Positions 23,928 through 33,437 of a stretch of DNA of 64,000 nt are shown here, piece by piece (the first letter of the stretch is position 1; the number at the start of each line of letters is the position of its first letter). A program made the position numbers and the translations under genes. Location: NCBI GenBank assembly GCA_034428935.1, contig DAOUHB010000070.1, positions 1 to 64,000 on the forward strand, in the 5' to 3' direction. The notes below the pieces were generated by a model that saw only the letters and a list, made by a program, of their open reading frames with translations, did no database searches and was not told the DNA's origin. The DNA comes from JAAYZQ01 sp034428935 (GTDB lineage: Bacteria; Chloroflexota; Anaerolineae; JAAYZQ01).

Positions 23928-24377
23928 ATGGACAAAGGACGATTGCCGGCACGGTACCTGGCCAAGCTCAGGTTGAGGGCCGTGCTCGAAAATGTGCCGG
24001 TGGCCACCGAATGCGTGGCTGCCATCGCTCGGGCCGCCGGCCTTGAGGATCATCTGCTCTACCAGATCCAACTGGCGGTCGACGAGGCCTGCGCCAACGT
24101 GGTGGAACATGCCTACCGGGATGTGGAATCGGGTGACATGGAGCTGGTCTGTTCCATGGGTGACGGCACCTTTACCATCCGTGTCCGCGATTGGGGCCAG
24201 GGCTTTGACCCCGACGGGGTGGAGGTGCCCGACGTGGGGGCGCCGCTGGAGGAACGCAACCTGGGCGGCCTTGGCCTGTTCCTCGTCCGGCAGATGATGG
24301 ACTCGGTCCAGTTCACCTTTGACGCCGAGCGGGGCAACGAGCTCGTCATGATCAAGAGGCTGCCGAGTGAGGGATAA
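23928..24377 (+). CDS. Anti-sigma regulatory factor, serine kinase (RsbW-like ATP-binding protein)
   Basis: HATPase_c_2 domain protein of 149 aa. N box: LAVDEACANVVEHAYR. G1 box: VRDWGQGFDP. G2 box: ERNLGGLGLFLVRQMMD. These proteins bind a target regulator and phosphorylate STAS partners. An in-frame GTG at 23919 would add three residues; the ATG at 23928 has GGTGG upstream. The next gene starts 11 bp inside this one, so they are translationally coupled. Confidence 0.88.
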   Translation: MDKGRLPARYLAKLRLRAVLENVPVATECVAAIARAAGLEDHLLYQIQLAVDEACANVVEHAYRDVESGDMELVCSMGDGTFTIRVRDWGQGFDPDGVEVPDVGAPLEERNLGGLGLFLVRQMMDSVQFTFDAERGNELVMIKRLPSEG

Positions 24378-27300
24378 TGGTGTGAGCCCCGGGGAGGGCC
24401 GTTCCCCGGATTCACCCTCCCCTCGTCCCTGGCTTCAGTCCCCCTATCCGGTGGCCCTGGGGTTGGCCGCCGCCGTTGTCCTCGTCGTCGTCCTGCTCCT
24501 GGCGCAGCCCGAATGGGCGGCCCCGGCCCTCGCCGTCCTGGCGGTCGTCGCCGTCGGATTTCTTGCCTGGCGCTGGGCCGGCGTGCGGGCCTCCCTCCTG
24601 CAGCGCGTGGCCGAGCTGTCGACCATAGAGGCGGCGGGCCGGACCATTGCCGAGGCCGAGCTGGACGTTGACGAGATTGCGCGCCTGATGTACGAGGGCG
24701 CCCAGCGCGTGGCCGACGCGACCATCTTTCACCTGGGCCTATTCGAGGGCGACACCTACACCCTTCGCCTGTGGATGCACGACGGGGAACCCGTCGCTCC
24801 GCAGACCTTCCAGATGAGCCCCGGCGTGGGGCTGGTCAACTGGCTGCGGGAGACCAAGCGCCCGCTCCTGATACGCGATTTTGCCCGCGACATGGAATCG
24901 CTGCCCGCCCGCCCGGCTTACGTCTCGGACGACCCGCCCCGGTCGGCCCTCTACGTGCCCCTGGTCGCGGGCGAGCAGGTGATCGGCACCATGTCGGTCC
25001 AGTCGTTCCGGCCGGGCGCGTATGGCGAGGGTGAGCTGCGGGTGCTGTCGGCCATGGCCAACCAGGCGGCCCTGGCCCTGCAAAAGGCGCGGGTCTATGA
25101 GCAGGAACGCAAGCGCGCACGCCAACTGGCTACCATTGGCGAGGTGAGCCGGCAGGTGACAGCCACCCTGGAGCTGAACGAGCTGTTCGAACGCGTCGTG
25201 CGTCTCATCCGCAGCGGCTTTGGCTACTATCACGTGGCGATTTTTGCCGCCGACCCCGCCCGCGAGGCCATCACCTTCCAGGCCGGGGCAGGCGCCGGCG
25301 ACCATGCGGTGAGGGTGGACGTGGCCTGGGGCCAGGGGCTGGTCGGCTGGGTGGCAGCCCATGGCGAGCCCGTCATGGTGAACGACGTGTCGGCCGACAC
25401 TCGCTACCGCGCCATCGATGCCCTGGAAGAGACGCGCTCCGAGCTGGCTGTGCCCCTCCTCCTGGAAGACGAACTGGTGGGCGTCCTGGACGTGCAGAGC
25501 GATCAGGACGCCGCCTTTGGCCCCGATGACCTCTTTATCCTGGAGACCCTGGGCGTGCAGGTGGCCATCGCCATCCAGGAGGCCCGCCTTTACGCCGCCG
25601 AGCAGCAGCAGGCATGGCTGGCCACGGCCCTTCTCCAGGTGGCCGACGCCATGGGCCAGGTGGACGAGATGGATGCCGTCTTGACGACCATCGTGCGCCT
25701 AACACCCCTCCTGGCCGGCGTGGACCGCTGCGCCATCCTCCTCTGGGAGCCGGCGGCCGAGTCGTTCCGGCCCGCCCAGACCCACGGCTTGAGCCCCGAG
25801 CAGCGAGAGCTCTTTGAGTCGATGGCCTTTCCCAGGGGGAGTGTCCCTGCCCTTGACCTGGTGAGCATGGACAGGAACCCGCTCCTCGTCCGCGCCGACG
25901 AGCAGCAGGCCCTGCTGCCCCTGCCCGAGGCCCTGAATGCCTGCGAGGTGCTCCTGCTGCCGCTGTCGGCGCAGGGCGAGCTCCTGGGCGTCATGATGGT
26001 CGACTATGCCGGACGGACACATCATTTCGACGAGCGCAGCATTAACATGCTGAGCGGCATCGCCAATCAAGCTGCCATGGTGCTGCAAACGGCGCGGCTG
26101 GTGCAGTCTCAGCAGGAAGAGGCCTATGTCTCCATGGCTCTGCTGCAGGTGGCCGAGGCTGTCCACCAATCCACCGACCTGGACAATACGCTGGCAACCA
26201 TCGTGCGCCTCACCCCCATCCTCCTGGGCGTGGAGGCCAGTGCCATCCTGCTGTGGGAGGAGGATGCGGCGGCCTACCTGCCATCGCAGCAGCATGGGCT
26301 GAGGGGAGAGGCCCACGAGGCCTTTCAGGCATTGCGCCTGGGCAGGGACGATCCCGTCGTGGTACCCTTGCTCGCGGGAGAGTCCATGGTGTCACTCCAG
26401 GAGATTGCCTCATCTTCACCCCTTGCCGCTGCCCTCGGCCGCGAGGCGGTCCTGGCCTTGCCTCTGAAGACCAAGGGTGAGCTGCTGGGGCTCATGGCCG
26501 TGGACTATGCCGGGGCGACGGCCCACTTCACCCAGCGCTGGCTGAGTATCCTGAGCGGCATTGCCGGGCAGGCGGCCCTGGCTGTCGAGAACCATCGCCT
26601 CCTGGAAGAGTCCGCCGAACAGGATCGCATCCGACAGGAGCTGGAGGTGGCGCGCCGCATCCAGACCAGCTTTTTGCCCGATTGCTGCCCGCCTGTGCCC
26701 GGCTGGGAGCTGGCCGCCGTCTGGCGCTCGGCGCGCCAGGTGGGGGGCGACTTTTACGACTTTATCCCGCTCCCGGCCAACGGGCCACGAGACGGGGCCG
26801 GCAGCCAGCGCCTGGGCCTGGTGGTGGCCGACGTGGCCGACAAGGGCGTTCCCGCCGCGCTGTTCATGGCCCTGTCGCGCACCCTGGTGCGCACTGTGGC
26901 CATCGACGGGCGCCCGCCGGCCCTTGCCCTGGCCCGGGCCAACGACCTCATCGTCGCCGATGCCCGCACGGACCTTTTCGTGACCCTGTTCTACGCCATC
27001 CTGGACTCGGCGTCGAGCGAGGTCGCCTACGCTACGGCCGGCCACGTGCCAGCGCTGCTGGTCCGGGCCGCCAGCGGCCAGGTGGAGCAGCTCCGCGCAC
27101 CGGGTATGGCCATGGGTGTGTTGCCCGACGTCGTCTTTGAGGAGCGGCGGGTTCAGGTGGAGCCCGGCGACCTGCTGGTGATCTACACCGACGGCGTGAC
27201 CGACGCCATGGACGGCGGGCACCGTACCTTTGGCCGGGACCGGTTGGCCGAGATCGTGCGGGCCCACCGCCATCAGCCCGCGGGCGACGTGGCTCAGGCC

Positions 27301-27393
27301 ATCGAAGAGGCCGTCGACTCTTTTGCCGGGGCCGCCGCCCAGTACGATGACCTGACGCTTCTCATCGCCAAGCGCAGGCCGGCGGCCGGATGA
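24367..27393 (+). CDS. Membrane-anchored PP2C (SpoIIE/RsbU-type) phosphatase with four GAF domains
   Basis: Protein of 1008 aa. Two hydrophobic helices at about 25-70 anchor it. Four GAF units follow (near 75-245, 250-415, 418-585 and 590-755); the third and fourth are recent duplicates, sharing IVRLTPLL/IL and CAILLWE/SAILLWE. The C terminus (about 760-1005) is a SpoIIE phosphatase: RRIQTSFLPDCCPP, VGGDFYDFIPL, VADVADKGVPAALFMA, TAGHVPALLV and DGVTDAMD supply the metal-binding Asp residues. It should dephosphorylate the STAS protein encoded two genes upstream when its GAF ligands change. GTG start at 24367; GTG at 24382 is an alternative. Confidence 0.9.
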   Translation: MRDNGVSPGEGRSPDSPSPRPWLQSPYPVALGLAAAVVLVVVLLLAQPEWAAPALAVLAVVAVGFLAWRWAGVRASLLQRVAELSTIEAAGRTIAEAELDVDEIARLMYEGAQRVADATIFHLGLFEGDTYTLRLWMHDGEPVAPQTFQMSPGVGLVNWLRETKRPLLIRDFARDMESLPARPAYVSDDPPRSALYVPLVAGEQVIGTMSVQSFRPGAYGEGELRVLSAMANQAALALQKARVYEQERKRARQLATIGEVSRQVTATLELNELFERVVRLIRSGFGYYHVAIFAADPAREAITFQAGAGAGDHAVRVDVAWGQGLVGWVAAHGEPVMVNDVSADTRYRAIDALEETRSELAVPLLLEDELVGVLDVQSDQDAAFGPDDLFILETLGVQVAIAIQEARLYAAEQQQAWLATALLQVADAMGQVDEMDAVLTTIVRLTPLLAGVDRCAILLWEPAAESFRPAQTHGLSPEQRELFESMAFPRGSVPALDLVSMDRNPLLVRADEQQALLPLPEALNACEVLLLPLSAQGELLGVMMVDYAGRTHHFDERSINMLSGIANQAAMVLQTARLVQSQQEEAYVSMALLQVAEAVHQSTDLDNTLATIVRLTPILLGVEASAILLWEEDAAAYLPSQQHGLRGEAHEAFQALRLGRDDPVVVPLLAGESMVSLQEIASSSPLAAALGREAVLALPLKTKGELLGLMAVDYAGATAHFTQRWLSILSGIAGQAALAVENHRLLEESAEQDRIRQELEVARRIQTSFLPDCCPPVPGWELAAVWRSARQVGGDFYDFIPLPANGPRDGAGSQRLGLVVADVADKGVPAALFMALSRTLVRTVAIDGRPPALALARANDLIVADARTDLFVTLFYAILDSASSEVAYATAGHVPALLVRAASGQVEQLRAPGMAMGVLPDVVFEERRVQVEPGDLLVIYTDGVTDAMDGGHRTFGRDRLAEIVRAHRHQPAGDVAQAIEEAVDSFAGAAAQYDDLTLLIAKRRPAAG

Positions 27394-27415
27394 GGACCGG
27401 AGCACAGATCGAGAG

Positions 27416-28012
27416 ATGACGGTATCCGACCTGAACGATCCCCGGGCCTTCAAGTCCCGCGTCCGGGCGATCCTCGCGGGCCGTCACCGCCTCCGCATCG
27501 CCGATCCCACGCTGCGCTGTGCCGCCGTGTTGCTGCCTCTCCTCTGGAAGGGCGGAGAGTGGCACGTGGCCGTCACGCAGCGCACGGACCATGTCGAGCA
27601 CCACCGCGGCCAGATCTCGTTTCCGGGCGGTGCCTGCGAGGCCCACGACAACGACCTGCTGGATACCGCGTTGCGCGAAACCCACGAAGAGATCGGCGTG
27701 CCCCCCGAGGCCGTGGAGGTCCTGGGCGCGCTGGACGACTTTCCGACCATCACCCACTTTGTCGTCACCCCCTTTGTGGGCGTTATTCCCCATCCCTTTG
27801 CCTACCGCATCAGCGAGATCGAGGTCGAGGCTGTCGTCGAAGTTCCCCTTTCCTTCCTCCTGGAGCCAACCCACGTGCGCATGGAGGAACGCGAGCACGA
27901 AGGTCAGATCTACGAGCTGCTCTTCTGGGACTATCGGGAGGGTGACCGCACCTACACCATCTGGGGAGCCACTGCCCGCACGCTCAGAGGTTTCCTCGAC
28001 CTCATTTCCTGA
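27416..28012 (+). CDS. CoA pyrophosphatase-type NUDIX hydrolase (NudL/YeaB-like)
   Basis: Protein of 198 aa with the NuCoA upstream motif (RTDHVEHHRGQISFPGG) and a NUDIX box ending ALRETHEEIGV; the box's first Glu position is Asp, common in this subfamily. It should cleave CoA or acyl-CoA to phosphopantetheine and 3',5'-ADP. It lies 22 bp after the phosphatase gene on the same strand and is probably the last gene of that transcript. Confidence 0.88.
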   Translation: MTVSDLNDPRAFKSRVRAILAGRHRLRIADPTLRCAAVLLPLLWKGGEWHVAVTQRTDHVEHHRGQISFPGGACEAHDNDLLDTALRETHEEIGVPPEAVEVLGALDDFPTITHFVVTPFVGVIPHPFAYRISEIEVEAVVEVPLSFLLEPTHVRMEEREHEGQIYELLFWDYREGDRTYTIWGATARTLRGFLDLIS

Positions 28013-28199
28013 TCGGCAAGTTCGCCAGGCTGTTGCCCTGCCTTACTCCGCCCGCGGCCACGCCCACCGTCCCACGCGCCGGCCTTGCGCTGGCCTGGCG
28101 TCAGGCAACGGCGCGCCCCTGGTGATAGAATCGCTCGCAGAATCGGGTGCGGTGCCCTCCACCGCAGGCGAGGCTGGCACCCAACCTCGGAGGAGTAGC

Positions 28200-28922
28200 A
28201 TGCAACAGAATCTCTTGGTCCGGAAGCGGGCCCTGAACACCCTGGCGCTGGCCCTGGTCATCCTGGGCGGCGCGCTCCTGGCGGCGTGTGGTGCCCCGCA
28301 ATTGGCAGCGGACACGGGGACTGCGACCCCCGAGACCCCTGTGCTCGATGCCGCCCTGGCGGCTGCCTGGCCCCTGGAGGCAGGGGCCACCTGGCGCTAT
28401 CAGGTCCGCGTCGAAGAGCCAGAGGGCAACGAGGTGAGCAAGGAGATCGTGACCGAGCAGGTGGCTGCCGTGGAGCAGCAGGACGCCGCGACGATCGTGA
28501 CCGTGGACCGCTGGAGCAGCACCCAGTCCTCGCGCCTGTTTTATGCCGTCCTGGGCAATGCCCTCTACCAGACGCCGCCCGAGCTGGAGGGGGCGGAAGC
28601 GCAACAGCTTCTGGCGACCCTGGGACGAGGCCAGAACGAGTGGCAGCCCGAGTACGTCTTTCCCCTGGAGGTGGGTGCGGCCTTTGGGGCCGTGGGCACC
28701 CCCACGCCCGACCACGGCTACGAGTGGTTCGTGGAGGCGCGGGAGGCGGTGCAGGTGCCAGCCGGGCAGTTGGAGGATTGTTACCGGCTGGTGCTGCGGA
28801 CCAACTCGGGCGAGGCGCTCCGCTGGTTCTGCCCCGGGGTGGGCCTGGCGCGGGCCCGCTATAGCATCCAGGGCAACCGGCACGTCGAGGAGTGGGAGCT
28901 TGTGAGCTACCCGGGCCAATAG
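28200..28922 (+). CDS. Lipoprotein of unknown function
   Basis: Protein of 240 aa with a signal peptide and lipobox LAAC at Cys30, then a mature domain rich in beta strands: WPLEAGATWRYQVRVEE, SSRLFYAVLGNALYQTP, then CYRLVLRTNSGEALRWFCPG and VGLARARYSIQGNRHVEEW. This layout is common among Chloroflexota lipoproteins with no assigned role. ATG at 28200 has CGGAGGAG upstream. The 188 bp before it shows a possible -10 (TAGAAT near 28126) but no convincing -35. Confidence 0.75.
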   Translation: MQQNLLVRKRALNTLALALVILGGALLAACGAPQLAADTGTATPETPVLDAALAAAWPLEAGATWRYQVRVEEPEGNEVSKEIVTEQVAAVEQQDAATIVTVDRWSSTQSSRLFYAVLGNALYQTPPELEGAEAQQLLATLGRGQNEWQPEYVFPLEVGAAFGAVGTPTPDHGYEWFVEAREAVQVPAGQLEDCYRLVLRTNSGEALRWFCPGVGLARARYSIQGNRHVEEWELVSYPGQ

Positions 28923-28947
28923 GCCACGCGGGCGCCCCCAATTGCAG

Positions 28948-29000
28948 GCCGGCCGCCATGACCGCCGCGCGTCGTCGCAGAGATCATGGCGGCCGGCTTT
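28948..29000. terminator. Stem-loop between convergent genes
   Basis: GCCGGCCGCCATGA (28948-28961) pairs perfectly with TCATGGCGGCCGGC (28984-28997), followed by TTT on the plus strand. A 14-bp GC-rich stem between two converging genes probably ends both transcripts. Confidence 0.65.
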
Positions 29001-29029
29001 GTGCCCGGCCGGTCGCCCGGGACGTGCCC

Positions 29030-30724
29030 CTATGGCTCCATCTCGTAGGCGTCCTTGAGCGCGTGTACCTGCTGCCACACGCGCTCAAAGCGCCCCTCGT
29101 CGGCTGCCGGCTTGCGGATCATCTTCAGGCAAAAGTCCATCTGTGCCGCCGTGCTGCTCGGCTTGCTGTAGAGCTGGACGGCGTAGCGGGTCACGTCGCG
29201 GACGAGGACGTCAAAGACCTGATCCAGGGTCTCGGGGTCTATGCCGTGAATCGCGGCCGACTCCAGAATGAGCTGGCCATAGACTGCCAGGGCAAAGATC
29301 TCGCCCAGGGCCAGCAGGAAGTCGACGTCGCGCTGCTGGGCTTCGCTGGGCGTGGCCATGGCCAGGAGCATCTTGAAGGTTTCCATCTGCTCGCGAAAGA
29401 TGCGGACGTTGGGCAGGTCCGACGCGGCCAGGATGGGGCCATAGTCGTGGAAGCGGATCAGGCCCAGGCCTTTGGCCGGCCCCTGGCGAAAGAGAAAGGC
29501 GTCGTGGGCCGGCTGGTCCTGGAGCCCGACGGCCGGATACTCCGCCGGGTTAAAGAAATAGTTGGCCATGAACTTGACGATGAGGGCAATGTTGACGTGC
29601 ACCGTGCCCTCCAGCTTGGGCAGGGCGCGGATGTCGCGCGCGGCCATCTCAAAGTACATGTCCTTCTCGAATCCCTTGGCAGCGATGACGTCCCATAGGA
29701 GGTTGATCACCTCCTCGCCCTGGGTCGTAACCTTCATCTTGACCACGGGGTTGTAGAGCAGGTAACGCCGGTCTTCGGGTGAGGCCACACGCTGGTAGTC
29801 GGAGGCCCGCAGGGCAAAGAGCTTCATGGCCACCAGGCGGGCATAGGCGTCGGTGAACATCTGCTTCACGTGGGGCATGTCCGTGACGTACATGCCGTAC
29901 AGCCGCCGGTTGGCCGCGTGGCGCACGGCCTCGTACAGGGCGTGGGTGCAGATGCCGATGGACGCCCAGCCCAGGTTGTACTTGCCGACGTTTACCGTGT
30001 TGAGGGCCGTGTCCCAGGCCTCCTGGCCCCGCGAGAGAATGTCCTCCTCGCCGACGGGATAGTCGCACAGGGCAAAGTCGGCCACGTAGGATTGGGTGTT
30101 GACCACATTCTTCACGAGTTGATAGTTGCGGTGGCGATAGTCGGCCGTGAAAAAGACATACTCGCCGCTGTCGGCCATCTTGCCAAAGGTCGAGACCATG
30201 GGGGCCGTGTTGCCGTTGCCGATGTAGTACTTCTCGCCGTTGGCCAGGTAGGTGCCGTCGGGCTGCGGTGCCAGGCTCATCTCGGTGGCATAGATGTCGG
30301 CCCCATGGGCCCGCTCCGACAGGCCAAAGGCAAAGACGGCGCCCTCCCGTAGGAGCTGTGCGGCCCGCTGCTTCAATCCTTCGTTGGCGCTCATCCAGAT
30401 GGGCCCCAACCCCAAGATCGAGACCTGCCACGTGTACCAGTAGTGCAGCCCGTAAAAGGCCAGGATCTCGTTCAACTCGCAGTTGCGCCAGGTGTCCCAC
30501 CGGGAGCCGGGCTGGCCGTATTCGGGCGGGGTGAGGAGCGTCGCAAAGAGCCCCTCTTCCTTCTGGAACTCCAGGAAATCGGCGTACCACACCCTGTTGC
30601 GGTCGTCCTCCTTGAGCCGCTCCTTGCCCTTGTCCTCGAAAAAGGCGATGGTCTTGAGCATGATCTGCCGCGAGGCCTCGTCACGATAGGCGCGGCTGTG
30701 TTGCGCCGGGTTGAGCAGGATCAT
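29030..30724 (-). CDS. Acyl-CoA dehydrogenase family protein
   Basis: Flavoprotein of 564 aa in the long-form acyl-CoA dehydrogenase group. Recognisable parts are FAFGLSERAHGADIYATEMSL (the loop before the flavin contact), NGEKYYIGNGNTAPMVSTFG, and the C-terminal helical domain (LGWASIGICTHALYEAVRHA, KQMFTDAYARLVAMKLFALR). These enzymes introduce a trans-2 double bond into acyl-CoA. The extra C-terminal 150 residues are typical of the 560-600 aa type whose substrates are often unknown. It is 57 bp downstream of an acyl-CoA synthetase gene, suggesting fatty-acid activation and oxidation together. Confidence 0.82.
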   Translation of the reverse strand: MILLNPAQHSRAYRDEASRQIMLKTIAFFEDKGKERLKEDDRNRVWYADFLEFQKEEGLFATLLTPPEYGQPGSRWDTWRNCELNEILAFYGLHYWYTWQVSILGLGPIWMSANEGLKQRAAQLLREGAVFAFGLSERAHGADIYATEMSLAPQPDGTYLANGEKYYIGNGNTAPMVSTFGKMADSGEYVFFTADYRHRNYQLVKNVVNTQSYVADFALCDYPVGEEDILSRGQEAWDTALNTVNVGKYNLGWASIGICTHALYEAVRHAANRRLYGMYVTDMPHVKQMFTDAYARLVAMKLFALRASDYQRVASPEDRRYLLYNPVVKMKVTTQGEEVINLLWDVIAAKGFEKDMYFEMAARDIRALPKLEGTVHVNIALIVKFMANYFFNPAEYPAVGLQDQPAHDAFLFRQGPAKGLGLIRFHDYGPILAASDLPNVRIFREQMETFKMLLAMATPSEAQQRDVDFLLALGEIFALAVYGQLILESAAIHGIDPETLDQVFDVLVRDVTRYAVQLYSKPSSTAAQMDFCLKMIRKPAADEGRFERVWQQVHALKDAYEMEP

Positions 30725-30781
30725 CGTTCACCTCCAGTTAGCATGCCCACCTTCCGTAGCGCGGACAGGGGGCGGGACCTG

Positions 30782-32482
30782 TTAATGGCTCGTCTCTTCC
30801 TTGACCAGCTCGCGCCGCAGGACCTTGCCGACCATGGTCTTGGGCAGACCCTCGCGGAACTCGATCTCTTTGGGGACTTTGTAGGGTGTCAGCCGCTCGC
30901 GGCAGTAGGCCCGGATCTCGTCGACCGACACCTGGTGTCCTGGATGGAGCACGACCCAGGCCTTGACCCTCTCGCCCTGCCGCTCGTCGGGCACGCCCGC
31001 CACGCTGACCTCGGCCACGGCGGGATGGGTGGCAATGATCTCTTCCACCTCTCGCGGCCAGACCTGGAATCCGCCGGGCTTGATGAGGTCCTTCTTGCGG
31101 TCGACGATAAAGACGTAGCCGTCGTCGTCGATGATACCCAGGTCCCCGGTATAGACCCAGCGGCCGGGGCCCAGAGCCGGGCAGTCGCGAACCATGTTCA
31201 GGGTCTCGGTGGGTCGCTCCCAGTAGCCGGCCATGATTTGCGGCGCCTGGATGACAATCTCGCCAAGCTCGCCGTGGGCCAGCTCGCGGTCGCCGCTGTC
31301 GACGTCCACGATGCGCATGTCCACGTCGGGCAGCGGGCAGCCGACCGAACCCTCCTTGAAGGTGCCGTGCACCGGGCAGCAAGCAGCGGCCAGCATTGTC
31401 TCGGTCATGGCATATGCTTCCAGCAGCCAGCCGCCGGTGAGCTGCTCGAAGCGTTGCTTCGTCTCGGCCATGAGGGGAGCGGCGGCCGACCAGCAGAGCT
31501 TCATGGAGTCGATGCCGGCCTTGCCGCTCTGGACATCGGGATGGTTGATGAGGGCGATGAACAGCGTCGGCACCCCGTGGAGGCAGGCGGGCCGCACCTT
31601 GCGGATGGTGTCCACCAGGTCATCGATGTCGCGGGGGTTGGGCACGACGGCCATGGGCCAGCGCGCCAGGAACGAGCAGTTCATGGCCATGTTGCCATAG
31701 ACGTGAAAGAGGGGCATGACCAGCGTCAGGATGTCGTCCCAATCGGCCAGCACGGTGCGGGCGTAGGCGCACAACTGCATGCCCGACATTACCAGGGCGT
31801 GGTGGGTGCCCAGGGCCGCCTTAGGAGTGCCCGTGGTGCCCCCGGAAAAGAGCAAGATGGCCGGGTCCTGGGGCGCGACGGTCACCGGCGGCCGGACCTC
31901 GCCCCTGTACTCCTGCAACAGATCGCCAAGCCAGCGGTCGCCTGGCTGCAGGTGAACCCGGTGGCCCTCCTTCTTTTCCTTGGCCAGGGTAAAGAGGAGG
32001 CGCAGGACGGGCGAGAGGTACTCCTTGATGTTGGTGGCAATGATCCTCCGCACCTGGGTGCGGGGCTGGATGGCCTTGATCTTCTCGTAGAAGGGCGTGA
32101 GGACCAGGACCGTCTCGGCCCGGATCTCGTTGAGCGAATATTCCAGTTCGCGCTCGGTATAGAGGGCATTGAGGGGGGCGACGATGGCGCCCGCCTTCCA
32201 GGCCCCGACCTGGCCCAGGATAGCCTGGGGGGAATTCGGCGCGACAATGGCCACGCGGTCGCCCTTGCGCACCCCCAGGCCGGCCAGGGCAGCGGCAAAG
32301 GTGTCGCTCAGCCGCTCCAGCTCGCCATAGCTCATGCGCTGGCCCTTGAAGATGAGGGCGGTGTGGTCCGGGCGCTGGCTGACGGTGTCGGCGATGGTGT
32401 CGAGCAGGGTGCATTCCGGGTAAGGGTGCAGAGTGTGGGGCAGGCCGGGGTCATAGCTCTTGAACCACGGTTTGTCGTCCAT
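30782..32482 (-). CDS. Long-chain acyl-CoA synthetase (AMP-binding enzyme)
   Basis: Adenylate-forming ligase of 566 aa. AMP-binding loop LLFSGGTTGTPKAALGTHHA, AYAMTET-type aromatic motif (LLEAYAMTETML), hinge YTGDLGIIDDDGYVFIVDRK, KKDLIKPGGFQVWPREVE, and the C-terminal catalytic Lys in KTMVGKVLRREL. It should activate a fatty acid to acyl-CoA via acyl-AMP. It precedes the acyl-CoA dehydrogenase in a leftward pair. AGGAGG precedes the ATG. The 154 bp upstream has a CCGGCG/CGCCGG stem near the end of the previous gene but no clear promoter. Confidence 0.9.
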   Translation of the reverse strand: MDDKPWFKSYDPGLPHTLHPYPECTLLDTIADTVSQRPDHTALIFKGQRMSYGELERLSDTFAAALAGLGVRKGDRVAIVAPNSPQAILGQVGAWKAGAIVAPLNALYTERELEYSLNEIRAETVLVLTPFYEKIKAIQPRTQVRRIIATNIKEYLSPVLRLLFTLAKEKKEGHRVHLQPGDRWLGDLLQEYRGEVRPPVTVAPQDPAILLFSGGTTGTPKAALGTHHALVMSGMQLCAYARTVLADWDDILTLVMPLFHVYGNMAMNCSFLARWPMAVVPNPRDIDDLVDTIRKVRPACLHGVPTLFIALINHPDVQSGKAGIDSMKLCWSAAAPLMAETKQRFEQLTGGWLLEAYAMTETMLAAACCPVHGTFKEGSVGCPLPDVDMRIVDVDSGDRELAHGELGEIVIQAPQIMAGYWERPTETLNMVRDCPALGPGRWVYTGDLGIIDDDGYVFIVDRKKDLIKPGGFQVWPREVEEIIATHPAVAEVSVAGVPDERQGERVKAWVVLHPGHQVSVDEIRAYCRERLTPYKVPKEIEFREGLPKTMVGKVLRRELVKEETSH

Positions 32483-32636
32483 GTCTCTTCCTCCTCTTGG
32501 TCGAACGCCGGCCCTTTTCCGGCAGGTGTGGCATGGCTGCTCCCCCGACCTGACAATGCGCCGGCAGGCGTGCTGCCCGGGGGGTCGTTTGGTTTGTGTG
32601 TTGAAAGGTGCGGTGTGCCCGGCGAGGTACGCCGGA

Positions 32637-33437
32637 TCAGGTTTCGCTGCGTGCTTGCCGCAGCACGTCCAACAGCTCGGCGTGGAGTGTCCCGTTGCTG
32701 GCGGCCATGGACTGCTTGCCCAGCTCCCAGGGCTCGCCCCGCAGGTCGGTCACGGTGCCGCCGGCTTCTTCCACCAGGAGCCAGCCGGCAGCCCAGTCCC
32801 AGGGTTGGAGGAACATCTCCCAATAAGCGTCCAGGCGACCGGCGGCCAGGTTGGCCAGGTCGAGGACGGCCGCGCCGGCCCGCCGCACACCCTGGACCCG
32901 GGGCATCATGGCGTTGAACTCGCGCAGGTTGTTCTCTTCCAGGGTCGCCCGCTTGTAGGCAAAGCCGGTGGCCACCAGGGCCTGGGAGAGGCGGCCGGCC
33001 TTTGACACGTGGATCCGGCGGCCGTTGCACCAGGCACCCTCTCCCCTCCTAGCCCAGAACATCTCGTCTCGCACCGGGTCATAGCTCGCCGCGATAACCG
33101 GGCGTCCCGCCTCGGCCAGGGTCAGGGATACGCCCCACACAGCCAGGCCGTGGGCATAGTTCACCGTGCCATCGAGGGGATCCACCAGCCACAGGTGCTC
33201 GCTCTCGCCGGCAATTTGCTGCAGGTCGCCCAGGCCCTCTTCGGAGAGGATGGTATGTTCCGGAAAGTGCCGGCGAATGGCGCCCACGATGAGGCGCTCG
33301 GAGGCCAGATCGGCCTCAGTGACGAGGTCGATCTCGGTCGACTTGGTGCTGATCTCCAGTTGGCCGCCGGCATAGTCCAGCAGTAGGCGGCCCGCCTGCC
33401 TGGCGATTTCCAGGGCAATATCGAGGGGATCAGGCAT
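32637..33437 (-). CDS. Inositol monophosphatase family protein
   Basis: Protein of 266 aa with all metal-binding motifs of the Li+-sensitive phosphatase family: EADLASERLI, ILSEEGLG, WLVDPLDGTVNYAHG and WDWAAGWLLVEEAGG. It should dephosphorylate inositol phosphate or a related sugar or nucleotide phosphate (histidinol phosphate, fructose bisphosphate and PAP are known alternatives). The ATG at 33437 overlaps the end of the upstream kinase gene by 8 bp, so translation is coupled. Longer upstream frames overlap the kinase and are rejected. Confidence 0.88.
   Translation of the reverse strand: MPDPLDIALEIARQAGRLLLDYAGGQLEISTKSTEIDLVTEADLASERLIVGAIRRHFPEHTILSEEGLGDLQQIAGESEHLWLVDPLDGTVNYAHGLAVWGVSLTLAEAGRPVIAASYDPVRDEMFWARRGEGAWCNGRRIHVSKAGRLSQALVATGFAYKRATLEENNLREFNAMMPRVQGVRRAGAAVLDLANLAAGRLDAYWEMFLQPWDWAAGWLLVEEAGGTVTDLRGEPWELGKQSMAASNGTLHAELLDVLRQARSET

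Noticed and set aside
32600..32636. CCGGCG/CGCCGG stem as a riboswitch or terminator before the acyl-CoA synthetase gene
   Set aside because: Short stem, no T-run, no recognisable aptamer and no promoter in the right place.
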